Source of the DNA: Bacillus sp. sid0103
GTDB taxonomy: Bacteria; Bacillota; Bacilli; Bacillales_B; DSM-18226
Assembly (NCBI RefSeq): GCF_019219025.1
Contig: NZ_JAHUWN010000022.1
Coordinates: 48,876-112,875 of the forward strand
DNA: 64,000 nt
Direction of reading: 5' to 3'
The translations under genes were made by a program, and so were the position numbers. Under the pieces are notes generated by a model that was given only the letters and a program-made list of their open reading frames with translations, was not told the origin of the DNA and did no database searches. Positions 44,457 to 52,727 of the stretch are shown here, in pieces (positions within the stretch are counted from its first letter, which is position 1; each line of letters starts with the position of its first letter).

Positions 44457-45830
44457 ATGGATCAAGCAATTATTACATACCTTTCGGAAAATAGAGAAAA
44501 GCACTTATCAGAATTAAAGGAGTTTTTGGCAATTCCAAGTATTAGTTCTCTCCCCGAACATAAGGACGATGTTCAGAAAGCAGCCAATTGGGTCGCCTCA
44601 GCGCTCCAAGAGATTGGGATGGAAAATGTTAGGGTGCACGCAACAAAGGGCCATCCTGTTGTTTATGGAGAATGGATAAAGGCGGAAGGTAAACCAACAG
44701 TCCTTATTTATGCCCATTATGATGTGCAGCCTGTTGACCCGCTTCATTTATGGGACAGTCCGCCGTTTGAGGCCGAAATTCGTGATGAGAAACTCTATGC
44801 ACGTGGCGCTAGCGATGACAAAGGTCAGGCGTTTATGCATTTTAAAGCACTGGAGGCCATTCTTGAGACAACGGGTACACTTCCGATTAATGTTAAATTC
44901 CTGATTGAAGGGGAAGAAGAAATTGGCAGCCCTAATTTGCCGCTATTTGTTGAGGAAAATCAGGAATTATTGTCATCCGATGTGATCGTAATTTCCGATA
45001 CTAGCATGATGGAGCGAGGGAAGCCTACGATTGTTTATGGTCTTAGAGGCCTTTGCGGCATTCAAATTGATGTCAAAGGACCTAAAGGAGATCTCCATTC
45101 AGGGTTATACGGTGGAACCATTCAAAACCCGATCCATGCCTTAGTAGAAATCGTGAATTCGTTCCACAATGAAAAAGGGCAAATTACCGTCGATGGTTTT
45201 TATAATAAAGTTGCAGAGTTAACTCCAGCTGAAAAAGCTGCATTTGAATCTCTTGGAATTACCGACCAGTCATTTATTGAACAGTTAGGAGTTCCTGAAA
45301 TGTTTGGCGAGGAAGGCTTTACGACTTTAGAAAGAACCTGGGTTCGTCCGACACTTGAAGTGAATGGCATTTTTGGCGGATTCCAAGGGGATGGCATTAA
45401 AACCGTCCTTCCTTCAGAAGCACATGCCAAAATTACCTGCCGTCTCGTACCCGATCAAGATCCTGATGAAATTGTCGATCTTTTGCAAAAACATATTCAA
45501 TCCCATACACCACGAGGCGTTACAGTAAATGTTTCACTTTTTGATAAAGGGGCCCCATTTGTGACACCGTTTGATCATCCAGCCATTCAAGCAGCAGGAC
45601 GTGCTTATGAAAAGGTGTACAAAGTTCCTACTTCGTTTACACGTGGAGGCGGCTCAATCCCAATCGTGGCCACATTTGACCAGATTTTAGGCACGCCTGT
45701 TGTGTTAATGGGATTTGGTCTGCCAGATGAAAATTTCCATGCGCCGAATGAACATTTTCATTTAGAGAATTTTGATAAAGGAATGGAAACGATTTGTTAT
45801 TATTGGTATGAGTTGGAGCCAGCGCTCTAG
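44457..45830 (+). CDS. M20-family dipeptidase (CNDP-like)
   Basis: 457 aa, strong AAGGAGG ribosome site. Metal site motifs VLIYAHYDVQPVDP, ARGASDDKGQ (bridging Asp), and EGEEEIGSPNL (catalytic Glu plus ligand), then the dimerisation lid with GLRGLCGIQIDVKGPKGDLHSGLYGG and the C-terminal RGGGSIPIV and GLPDENFHAPNEHF. These fit the carnosine-dipeptidase-like M20 subgroup with broad dipeptidase activity. No signal peptide, so it is cytoplasmic. A terminator follows. Confidence 0.9.
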   Translation: MDQAIITYLSENREKHLSELKEFLAIPSISSLPEHKDDVQKAANWVASALQEIGMENVRVHATKGHPVVYGEWIKAEGKPTVLIYAHYDVQPVDPLHLWDSPPFEAEIRDEKLYARGASDDKGQAFMHFKALEAILETTGTLPINVKFLIEGEEEIGSPNLPLFVEENQELLSSDVIVISDTSMMERGKPTIVYGLRGLCGIQIDVKGPKGDLHSGLYGGTIQNPIHALVEIVNSFHNEKGQITVDGFYNKVAELTPAEKAAFESLGITDQSFIEQLGVPEMFGEEGFTTLERTWVRPTLEVNGIFGGFQGDGIKTVLPSEAHAKITCRLVPDQDPDEIVDLLQKHIQSHTPRGVTVNVSLFDKGAPFVTPFDHPAIQAAGRAYEKVYKVPTSFTRGGGSIPIVATFDQILGTPVVLMGFGLPDENFHAPNEHFHLENFDKGMETICYYWYELEPAL

Positions 45831-45861
45831 TAAATATGGGTTTTAACTTAACTGTTTTAGT

Positions 45862-45900
45862 GCAAAAACTCTTCCGCAGTTCATATCGGAGAGTTTTTGC
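45862..45900. terminator. Bidirectional terminator between convergent genes
   Basis: GCAAAAACTCTTCCG/CGGAGAGTTTTTGC stem between the M20 dipeptidase and the GH3 gene. Confidence 0.85.
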
Positions 45901-45919
45901 TAATTATGCTAATCTGTGA

Positions 45920-48043
45920 TTAATAGGTTAGTCCATGACCAAGTTTATAGATATTACCATCGCTATCTTTATATGCATATTCCAATCCTTCAGGCATATA
46001 TTTGTCCTTGTCATAGCCCGGTACATCATTTCTCGAAACACACTCACCATGTTCATCGACCGCAATGACTGCTTCACTCGCTGGCAATGTCATCGGTAAT
46101 ACACCTACTGGACGGCTATTGCCTGCCATTACCTCAAACTGTGCCTTATAGTAGGTATCGTAACCAGCGATTAAGACGTCCGCCAAAGGTTCAACATTTC
46201 CAAGGATCCATGGCAAAATGACATTCACACTCATAATTACTTTTCCACCACGGACATGAATATTGTCCGCCACTTCCTTTAGATGGGCCATTCCACTTAA
46301 AGTAGTTTCTTGATAGGTAGACCCATCCAAAGCCGTTTCTGTTTTATCTTCGCAGATTTCAAGTTCTAACAGTCCTGGGGTTGCATTGAAATAAGCTCCA
46401 GATTTGGGACTTAAGAAGAGAATAGCGAAGTCAGCTTCTTCATGGTTATCTGTCAAAGTAAATTGACCAAGCTCTTGACATTCCTGTCTTGCCTTTTCTG
46501 TATAAGAAGCTGCCCGCTCTGGTTCCTTATGGAACACTTCTACATAAACCTTTTGATTACCAAGTTTATCAGCTGTTAATGGTAAAGTCTGGTTAGAATT
46601 TTTAAGAACGGTTACCGATTTTTTATGAGCTTCATAAGCAGCATCCCAGTTAGCTTGATTACTAACCACTGAAGTAGCGTGTTCTGGTGAAACATAAGTG
46701 CGATCATCAAAAAGTCCTAAAGCAAACATTTCAGTAAGGAGCCGTACATTGGCTTCATTAATACGCTTTTCACTGACCCATCCATTTTCAATGGCTTTTT
46801 TAAGGTTTTCAATATCATTGGTATCAGCAACAAGATCTGTACCTGCGTTAATTGCCTTTGCAAAACGTTCAGCCTCGCTCTTGTCTTCAACTCCCCAGCA
46901 CATTTTACTTGTTATGCCGCTGTCACTATTTACATAGCCCTTGAACCCTAGCTTTTCTCTAAGGATATGATTTAAGAAATAATGATTAAAGGTAAAGCCA
47001 ACCTCTTCGAAAGGAATGTCTTCCCCTTCAAATTCTTGAACCACGCTATTTTTGATACTCGGGATAGAATAATATGGCATAATCGATGAAGTGCCATGGT
47101 CTACTGCAGCCTGAAACGGTGGCAGGTGATATTTTTCTAAGCTGCCTGGAGTTGGGTATAAGTTCCACTTTCCTTCTGCATAATGTGGATCGAATCCATT
47201 TTCCCTTGCACCGCCGCCAGGGAAGTGTTTTGTTGTCATCGCAATACTATGTTTTCCGACGGTCTCACCTTGGAATCCGTCAATGATCCGGCCGATTGCA
47301 TCAGAAATAAATTCTGGGTCTTCACCAAATGTACCATACGTCCGCTGCCATCGAGGATCAGTAGCCGTATCAGCCATATACATATAACCCTTTCTTATTC
47401 CCACTGCATCCCACTCATCATGTGCTATTTCAGCAAATTGGCTAATAAGAGAGGCATCACCGCCGTTTTTTATTTCTCCTTTAGCTGCTGCTGCAAGTCC
47501 TAATGTTCCAGGCCAAGTCGAAAAAATTCCGGCTGCGTCATTCATACCAAAGATAAATTCTGTATTTTCGTTTCTTGAGTTAGATGCTATTAAGCAAGGA
47601 ATACCAAGACGTGTTCCCTCGCATACTTCATTCATGGTATTGACCCACTCTGCCATTTGAGCCGGACTCCAATTGTCTCGTAGAATGAAGTGGCGTAAAT
47701 GCATGTTTTCAATCGTATGTGTTGTGCCATATACTTTTGCCAATGCAAAAATCGTTTCGCCCTTTTCAACAATCCCTTCATCTAACACACCATCATAGCT
47801 TGTCTTACTCTTATCTTTTTGGGAAAGACCCATCTGACGAGTATTAATAAGCATCATACCGACCTTTTCATCGATATTCATCAATGAGACAAGGTTCTCC
47901 GCACGTTCCTGCGGACTTAAACGCCAATCCTTATATGGTTCTAGTTTCCCGCTATTATTCAAATCTTTAAATTTTAATCCATCAATTTCAATAATGTTCT
48001 TAACTCTAACTTCTAAATTCGGTTGTTTATGGTTAACATCCAA
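45920..48043 (-). CDS. Glycoside hydrolase family 3 protein (beta-glucosidase type)
   Basis: About 707 aa from TTG at 48043, spaced 7 nt from AGGAGG (48051-48056); the longer ATG frame includes the ribosome site itself. Family 3 N-terminal TIM barrel with RWQRTYGTFGEDPEFISDAIG, KHFPGGGARENG and the nucleophile Asp in GYVNSDSGIT, then the alpha/beta sandwich (VTVLKNSNQTLPL, VLIAGYDTYYKAQFEVMAGNSRPVGVLPMTLP). No signal peptide, so it acts on imported or short substrates. A cre-like site lies upstream, and an AraC regulator gene lies upstream on the same strand. Confidence 0.9.
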   Translation of the reverse strand: MDVNHKQPNLEVRVKNIIEIDGLKFKDLNNSGKLEPYKDWRLSPQERAENLVSLMNIDEKVGMMLINTRQMGLSQKDKSKTSYDGVLDEGIVEKGETIFALAKVYGTTHTIENMHLRHFILRDNWSPAQMAEWVNTMNEVCEGTRLGIPCLIASNSRNENTEFIFGMNDAAGIFSTWPGTLGLAAAAKGEIKNGGDASLISQFAEIAHDEWDAVGIRKGYMYMADTATDPRWQRTYGTFGEDPEFISDAIGRIIDGFQGETVGKHSIAMTTKHFPGGGARENGFDPHYAEGKWNLYPTPGSLEKYHLPPFQAAVDHGTSSIMPYYSIPSIKNSVVQEFEGEDIPFEEVGFTFNHYFLNHILREKLGFKGYVNSDSGITSKMCWGVEDKSEAERFAKAINAGTDLVADTNDIENLKKAIENGWVSEKRINEANVRLLTEMFALGLFDDRTYVSPEHATSVVSNQANWDAAYEAHKKSVTVLKNSNQTLPLTADKLGNQKVYVEVFHKEPERAASYTEKARQECQELGQFTLTDNHEEADFAILFLSPKSGAYFNATPGLLELEICEDKTETALDGSTYQETTLSGMAHLKEVADNIHVRGGKVIMSVNVILPWILGNVEPLADVLIAGYDTYYKAQFEVMAGNSRPVGVLPMTLPASEAVIAVDEHGECVSRNDVPGYDKDKYMPEGLEYAYKDSDGNIYKLGHGLTY

Positions 48044-48104
48044 TTTAATGCCTCCTAAACTTGTTTGTCCCATCAATAATTAATACAGTTTTATCTTAGC
48101 AATT

Positions 48105-48118
48105 TAAAAACGTTTTCA
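48105..48118 (-). promoter_or_regulatory. CcpA cre-like site upstream of the GH3 gene
   Basis: TGAAAACGTTTTTA on the minus strand matches 13 of 14 positions of TGWAANCGNTNWCA. It lies about 60 bp before the GH3 start, where carbon catabolite repression is expected. Confidence 0.6.
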
Positions 48119-48179
48119 CACCCAATATTGCTAACTTTTGTACAAAATTGAGATATAGGCTTAAATTTTTTTAAAATTA

Positions 48180-48352
48180 GGCTCTGTTACACTTGCCTGT
48201 TGATTTCCGGTCCAGGCGCGGGCGGTCCGGGGAGCCTTCTCGTCTCGCTGCGCTCCTGCGGGGTCTCCCCTGTCCCGTACTCCCGCAGGAGTCTCGCGCC
48301 TTCCCCTTCAATCAACATAGGTGAAATATCAACAATAACCTTTAACACAGAC
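48180..48352 (+). mobile_element. MITE-like element, copy 2
   Basis: 173 bp with ends GGCTCTGTTACA and TTTAACACAGAC, flanked by perfect TAAAATTA direct repeats (48172-48179 and 48353-48360), an 8-bp target duplication. Interior nearly identical to copy 1, including the CTCCTGCGGG/CCCGCAGGAG hairpin. Confidence 0.85.
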
Positions 48353-48358
48353 TAAAAT

Positions 48359-48395
48359 TAAAAAAGGCCATGAGTTCAATCATGTGCCTTTTTTT
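48359..48395 (-). terminator. Terminator of the first AraC regulator gene
   Basis: AAAAAGGC and GCCTTTTTTT arms with an inner ATGA/TCAT pairing, immediately after the stop. Confidence 0.75.
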
Positions 48396-49604
48396 CTATT
48401 TGCTGCCTTTATAATCTGTAGCAGTCATTCCTTTTATTCCTTTAAATACTTTACAAAAATAATTATAGCTACTAAAACCCACTTGAATACCAATATCTGT
48501 AATAGATAACCGGCTCTGTTCAATCAGAAAAATGGCCTCTTCAATCCGTTTTTGATGGATATATTCAATCACACTTATATTCAATTCTTCTTTAAATTTT
48601 CTCGCGAGATAGGATCGATTAAATCCAATTTCGTCTGCTATTGATTGCACATTTATTGGTTCTTTAAAGTTGAGATTTATATACATTAACGCTTTCCTTA
48701 CAACAGAACTATACCCTTTAACTGCAAAATTCTTAACCGCATCACAATATTCTTCTAACATACTGAAATCAATCGCATCTAAATCGGACATAGATACTGC
48801 TGCCTCAATCTTAAGAGCAAATTTTTCTGAAATAGCATGTAAATATTCAGGTTCAACCCCTCCCTTAGCAGCAGCCAGCCTATTCATAGTATTAAAAGAA
48901 AAAGTAATATTTTTTCTCGCCCTCAAAGGATTGCCTGGTACTCTATATAGAAAATCGCCTCTAAATTCGAGCAATGCTTTCATTGCTATTTCTTTATCTC
49001 CCATTTCGATGGCATGTAAAAAATTCTTTTCAGCCTCATACCTAAGTTTAACGTCCAACCCACTATGATAAAAATCCTGAGGTTGTACATTTGGCTGAAA
49101 CTGATCGCTATGGTTTATCGTCGTAATGATTTGGGAGTCAACAGGCGGGTTAACTAAAATATTTACTATTAAATTGCCAATTGAGAGGTATGATTGTCCT
49201 AAAAAAGTTAGTGACTTATAAAAATTCTCCAAGGGTTTCAGCCAATTGTTTTCCAGATGATTAGCCCTCATTACATTCCAGATAAACTGGTCAGTGACTC
49301 GCTCATTTAAGAACGGTCCAACCAAAACCATCCCTTCATCCTGGTCACCATCGAAAATTGTTACGGCGAAATAGGATAGTTGAAAAGAATCTGTATGAAA
49401 ACAAAAACTATTTTTATTGGCCTTTTCTAAAGCTCTTTTAAGATCCAAATAGATTTTCTTTCGAGCTTCAACAAAAATTAGGGGTTCACTATCATCAGAT
49501 ATGTGCAAAATCGTTTGAAATTGATTATCAACTGTATGTACATCAATATTAAAAGCATTTTTAATTAGCCAACACTTACTTTGCAGTTCATCCACTTTAT
49601 TCAC
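48396..49604 (-). CDS. AraC-family transcriptional regulator (paralogue of 57368-58576)
   Basis: About 400 aa; a GTG three codons in (49595) is better spaced from GAAGG. N-terminal ligand-sensing region with VGPFLNERV, a helical linker (LRYEAEKNFLHAIEMGDKEIAMKALLEF) and a C-terminal double HTH (about 300-400, INVQSIADEIGFNRSYLARKFKEELNISVIEYI and SITDIGIQVGFSSYNYFCKVFK). The second AraC regulator at 57368-58576 has the same architecture, with matching segments throughout. It lies 17 bp downstream of the LLM monooxygenase gene and upstream of GH3, which it may control. Confidence 0.87.
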   Translation of the reverse strand: MNKVDELQSKCWLIKNAFNIDVHTVDNQFQTILHISDDSEPLIFVEARKKIYLDLKRALEKANKNSFCFHTDSFQLSYFAVTIFDGDQDEGMVLVGPFLNERVTDQFIWNVMRANHLENNWLKPLENFYKSLTFLGQSYLSIGNLIVNILVNPPVDSQIITTINHSDQFQPNVQPQDFYHSGLDVKLRYEAEKNFLHAIEMGDKEIAMKALLEFRGDFLYRVPGNPLRARKNITFSFNTMNRLAAAKGGVEPEYLHAISEKFALKIEAAVSMSDLDAIDFSMLEEYCDAVKNFAVKGYSSVVRKALMYINLNFKEPINVQSIADEIGFNRSYLARKFKEELNISVIEYIHQKRIEEAIFLIEQSRLSITDIGIQVGFSSYNYFCKVFKGIKGMTATDYKGSK

Positions 49605-49621
49605 CCTTCAGATTCTTTGGA

Positions 49622-50680
49622 TTAACAACAATCGCTTTCAGCTTCCCATCGAGTTATTTCTTCTCTCACGATTGGGGCAACCTCTTTTCCTAAGAGTTCA
49701 ATAGCTCTCATTACATCATCATGAGGCATGGTGCCAACAGGACAATGCAGCATAAAGCGCGTAACCCCCACATTTTTTCGTAAATGGATGATTTTCTCAG
49801 AAACTGTTTTTGTATCCCCCACGTACAATGCTCCCTCAAAGCTGCGAGCTGCATCAAAGCTTGCACGGTCATACATCCCCCATCCGCGTTCGCGGCCTAA
49901 TTTACTCATGACTTGCTGGGTAGGAGGGAAAAACTTTTCAGCAGCCACTTCGTTGCTCTCTGCAATGAATCCGTGCGAATGCGAGGCAACTGGGAGTTTC
50001 GAGACATCATGACCAGCGTGCTCGGCTGCTTTCTTATAGAGTCTGACAAGCGGCTCAAACTGCAGTGGCCGGCCGCCAATAATGGCTAGAACGAGTGGCA
50101 ATCCAAGCAACCCTGCACGGATGACGGAATCCCGACTGCCCCCACTGCCAATCCAAACCGGAAGATGATTCTGAACAGGTCTAGGGTACACGCCAAGATT
50201 TTGAATGGCTGGTCGATGTCCGCCTTCCCAGCTCACTTTCTCCGACTCTCGTATTTTTAATAATAGCTCTAGTTTCTGATCAAATAATTCATCATAGTCT
50301 TTTAAATCATAGCCGAACAGCGGAAACGACTCGATAAAAGAACCACGGCCTGCCATAATCTCTGCACGCCCATTTGATATTGCATCCAGTGTAGCAAAAT
50401 CCTGAAAAACTCGTACCGGATCAGCAGATGATAGAACTGTTACCGCACTGGTTAGTCGAATCCGATTGGTCTGCGATGCGGCTGCAGCCAACACTACAGC
50501 AGGAGAAGATGCCGCAAAATCTTCGCGATGATGCTCACCCACACCAAAAACATCTAGCCCAACCTGATCGGCCAGGACGATTTCCTCAACCACTTCACGG
50601 ATTCGTTGTGCATGACTAATCACCTCACCGGTTCTAGCATCCGGTGTTGTTTCAACAAATGTGCTCACTCCTATTTCCAC
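49622..50680 (-). CDS. LLM-class flavin-dependent monooxygenase
   Basis: 352 aa from GTG at 50680, well spaced from GGAGGT; the upstream TTG and ATG overlap the ribosome site. Bacterial luciferase-like TIM barrel: IVLADQVGLDVFGVGEHHREDFAASSP, LTSAVTVLSSADPVRVFQDFATLDAISNGRAEIMAGRGSF, PVWIGSGGSRDSVIRAG. Family uses FMNH2 and O2; the reductase partner and substrate are unknown. It shares a transcription unit with the AraC gene downstream. Confidence 0.88.
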   Translation of the reverse strand: MEIGVSTFVETTPDARTGEVISHAQRIREVVEEIVLADQVGLDVFGVGEHHREDFAASSPAVVLAAAASQTNRIRLTSAVTVLSSADPVRVFQDFATLDAISNGRAEIMAGRGSFIESFPLFGYDLKDYDELFDQKLELLLKIRESEKVSWEGGHRPAIQNLGVYPRPVQNHLPVWIGSGGSRDSVIRAGLLGLPLVLAIIGGRPLQFEPLVRLYKKAAEHAGHDVSKLPVASHSHGFIAESNEVAAEKFFPPTQQVMSKLGRERGWGMYDRASFDAARSFEGALYVGDTKTVSEKIIHLRKNVGVTRFMLHCPVGTMPHDDVMRAIELLGKEVAPIVREEITRWEAESDCC

Positions 50681-50759
50681 AAACATTACCTCCAAAAATA
50701 TTGGCAGCCCTGTGCCGATGTATTTTAAATGAAATACACAAAACCTGTTATCATTTTTA

Positions 50760-50944
50760 GGCTATGTTAAAGCTGATTGTTGATTTTGACACTATGTTGA
50801 TTGGAGCGTAAGGCCCGAGACTCCTGCGGGAGTATGGGACAGGGGAGACCCCGCAGGCGAGAGACTCGCCGAGGAGGCTCCCCGAACTGCCCGCGGAAAG
50901 CGAAGCACCTGGAGCGGAGATCAACATGCATGTTTAACAGTGCC
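50760..50944 (-). mobile_element. MITE-like element, copy 3 (inverted)
   Basis: 185 bp in the opposite orientation to copies 1 and 2. Ends GGCTATGTTAAA and TTTAACAGTGCC, flanked by CATTTTTA and TAATTTTA, a partly decayed 8-bp target duplication (6 of 8 match). Interior carries the same hairpin CTCCTGCGGGAG. Confidence 0.8.
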
Positions 50945-51711
50945 TAATTTTATATAAAGTCAAGAATTTTCATCCGTTATTATCCTACATTTACTAATAT
51001 AATTCAAAATAACTGATTTACTAGATTAAATATCACACCTCTTCTGAAGAACCAACTGTTGAAAATGTAATTGAAGACTCTTTCCGTAAACATGGTTAAT
51101 TCATTATGCTCGTAAATGATGTTTAAAATGTGAATTTAGACAAAATTGGAGAATTCAAACGTGATCGTGTCCGAAGCCATGCCTAATTCGGACAGCTTTA
51201 GGGATTTTTAGTTTGATCGTGTCCGAAGCCATGCCTGATTCAGACAGCTTTGGGGATTTCTAGCGTGATCGTGTCTGAAGCCATGCCTGATTCGGACAGC
51301 TTTGGGGATTTTTAGTTTGATCGTGTCCGAAGCCATGCCTGATTCGGACAGCTTTGGGGATTTTTAGTTTGATCGTGTCCGAAGCCATGCCTGATTCGGA
51401 CAGCTTTGGGGATTTCTAGTGATCGTGTCCGAAGCCATGCCTGATTCGGACAGCTTTGGGGATTTCTAGCGTGATCGTGTCCAAAGCCATGCCTGATTCG
51501 GACAGCTTTGGGGATTTCTATCGTGATCGTGTCCGAAGCCATCTATAAAGCATATACTAATTATTTAAAGTCTAGTGTTTAAAAGCGAAGCTATTTTGGG
51601 GAAAACGGAGGGCGAACAAATAGATTACCTTTATTAATACCTATATAAAAGTTTCAAAGGTCATCGTATCTGACCTTTGAGACTGTCATTTCATCGTTTT
51701 TCCATTACTGC
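50945..51711. other. Gene-free region with tandem repeat array
   Basis: About 770 bp. The 52-bp array covers 51161-51542; the flanks show nothing recognisable. Confidence 0.6.
51161..51542. repeat. Tandem array of 52-bp units, each with a palindromic core
   Basis: Seven full units and a truncated eighth, with starts at 51161, 51214, 51266, 51318, 51370, 51420, 51472 and 51524 (periods 53, 52, 52, 52, 50, 52, 52). Each full unit holds TGTCCGAA and TTCGGACA separated by 11 nt, a potential hairpin, followed by GCTTTGGGGATTT. No variable spacers, so it is not CRISPR. Confidence 0.9.
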
Positions 51712-52539
51712 TTAATAAGAAACTGTTAATCCATAAGAAGCAGTATCAACTGTTGTGGTTGGAGTGATGGATAACCCCGCTGATAATACGGATACACTCA
51801 CTTTTCCTACGACTAACTTATGACCATACTCTATTTTAATATTCATAGTCCCGCTTTTTGAGGTTGGTACATACACATATTGTGCCATATAGCCTTTGTG
51901 TTTGGTTAAATCCGTAGAAGACAATAAATCAAAATCACCTGCTACACCTGCATTTGGGTCCCAATCACTTGGTGAGTAATCAACTGCATAATCTTTCCAA
52001 ACCCCGTTGCCTTGAGGATCTTGACTATATCGATGTTGATGTTGTGTTATCGCCCCACTACTTGTTGGCAGGTAAAATCCTGAGCCAGCCGGAAAACCAA
52101 ATGTCATCTTATCAACGAGTGTATTGACTGGTGACTTTAACCAGGTAAAATTACCGTAAATATAAAACTTATCGTTACTTGCTTTGTCAGATGTTACTTT
52201 ATACACAGTACCGGCCAATTTCATCGTAGTAGGAGCAATTAATCCCATAGTTGTATAATCACCAGGATTATTAATTGCATCATTAAATACAGCCAATTGC
52301 GAATTGGAATCCTGTATAACCGCTTTGTCTTTTACTAGTTGTTTTGCTACTTCGACCGGTAATTGATCTCTTTCTTCGTCGGTATGTCCTACTTTCTCTT
52401 TTAAATACTGTCTATCTTCTTTTGTTAATTTTTCAGTTTTTGAGTTGATATTACTCTCTTTCGCAAAACTTAGATGGTTGAAAGAGAATAATGAGATGAG
52501 CAGGACAAGACTTACGAATGAAATTTTAATTTTTTTCAT
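51712..52539 (-). CDS. Secreted protein of unknown function
   Basis: 275 aa with a clear signal peptide (1-26, ISFVSLVLLISLFSFNHLSFA) and AAGGAGA ribosome site. A Lys/Glu-rich helical segment (30-75) precedes a beta-rich C-terminal domain with Tyr/Thr/Gly content (for example YIYGNFTWLKSPVNTLVDKMTFGFPAGSGFYLP and a terminal TTTVDTASYGLTVSY). No Cys, no wall anchor, no family recognised. Stands alone beside the 52-bp repeat array. Confidence 0.75.
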   Translation of the reverse strand: MKKIKISFVSLVLLISLFSFNHLSFAKESNINSKTEKLTKEDRQYLKEKVGHTDEERDQLPVEVAKQLVKDKAVIQDSNSQLAVFNDAINNPGDYTTMGLIAPTTMKLAGTVYKVTSDKASNDKFYIYGNFTWLKSPVNTLVDKMTFGFPAGSGFYLPTSSGAITQHQHRYSQDPQGNGVWKDYAVDYSPSDWDPNAGVAGDFDLLSSTDLTKHKGYMAQYVYVPTSKSGTMNIKIEYGHKLVVGKVSVSVLSAGLSITPTTTVDTASYGLTVSY

Positions 52540-52671
52540 AACAATCTCCTTAGGTTTTTTGTTCTTTCTAGAAAGATATGTATTGGCCTAATTTCATACT
52601 AATCTCCTATTCCAATAAATCTACTATTTTTCAAATATTTTGAATTTTTACCAATATTAGGGTTAAAAATC

Positions 52672-52722
52672 AAAAAAAAAGTGTCAAGCACCCTCCAATT
52701 TCCCGGAAGGTGCCTGACACTC
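52672..52722 (-). terminator. GTGTCAGGCACC-family hairpin, terminator of the NCS1 permease gene
   Basis: Arms GTGTCAAGCACC and GGTGCCTGACAC, one mismatch, with an inner TCC/GGA pairing and a run of A residues on the left giving T-run on the minus strand. Confidence 0.75.
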
Positions 52723-52727
52723 ATTTT

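Noticed and set aside
51161..51542. Possible CRISPR array
   Set aside because: The units are contiguous and near-identical over the full period with no unique spacers, and there are no cas genes.
51312..51542. Minus-strand frame across the 52-bp array
   Set aside because: Repeat-derived; no ribosome site and the frame shifts with each unit.
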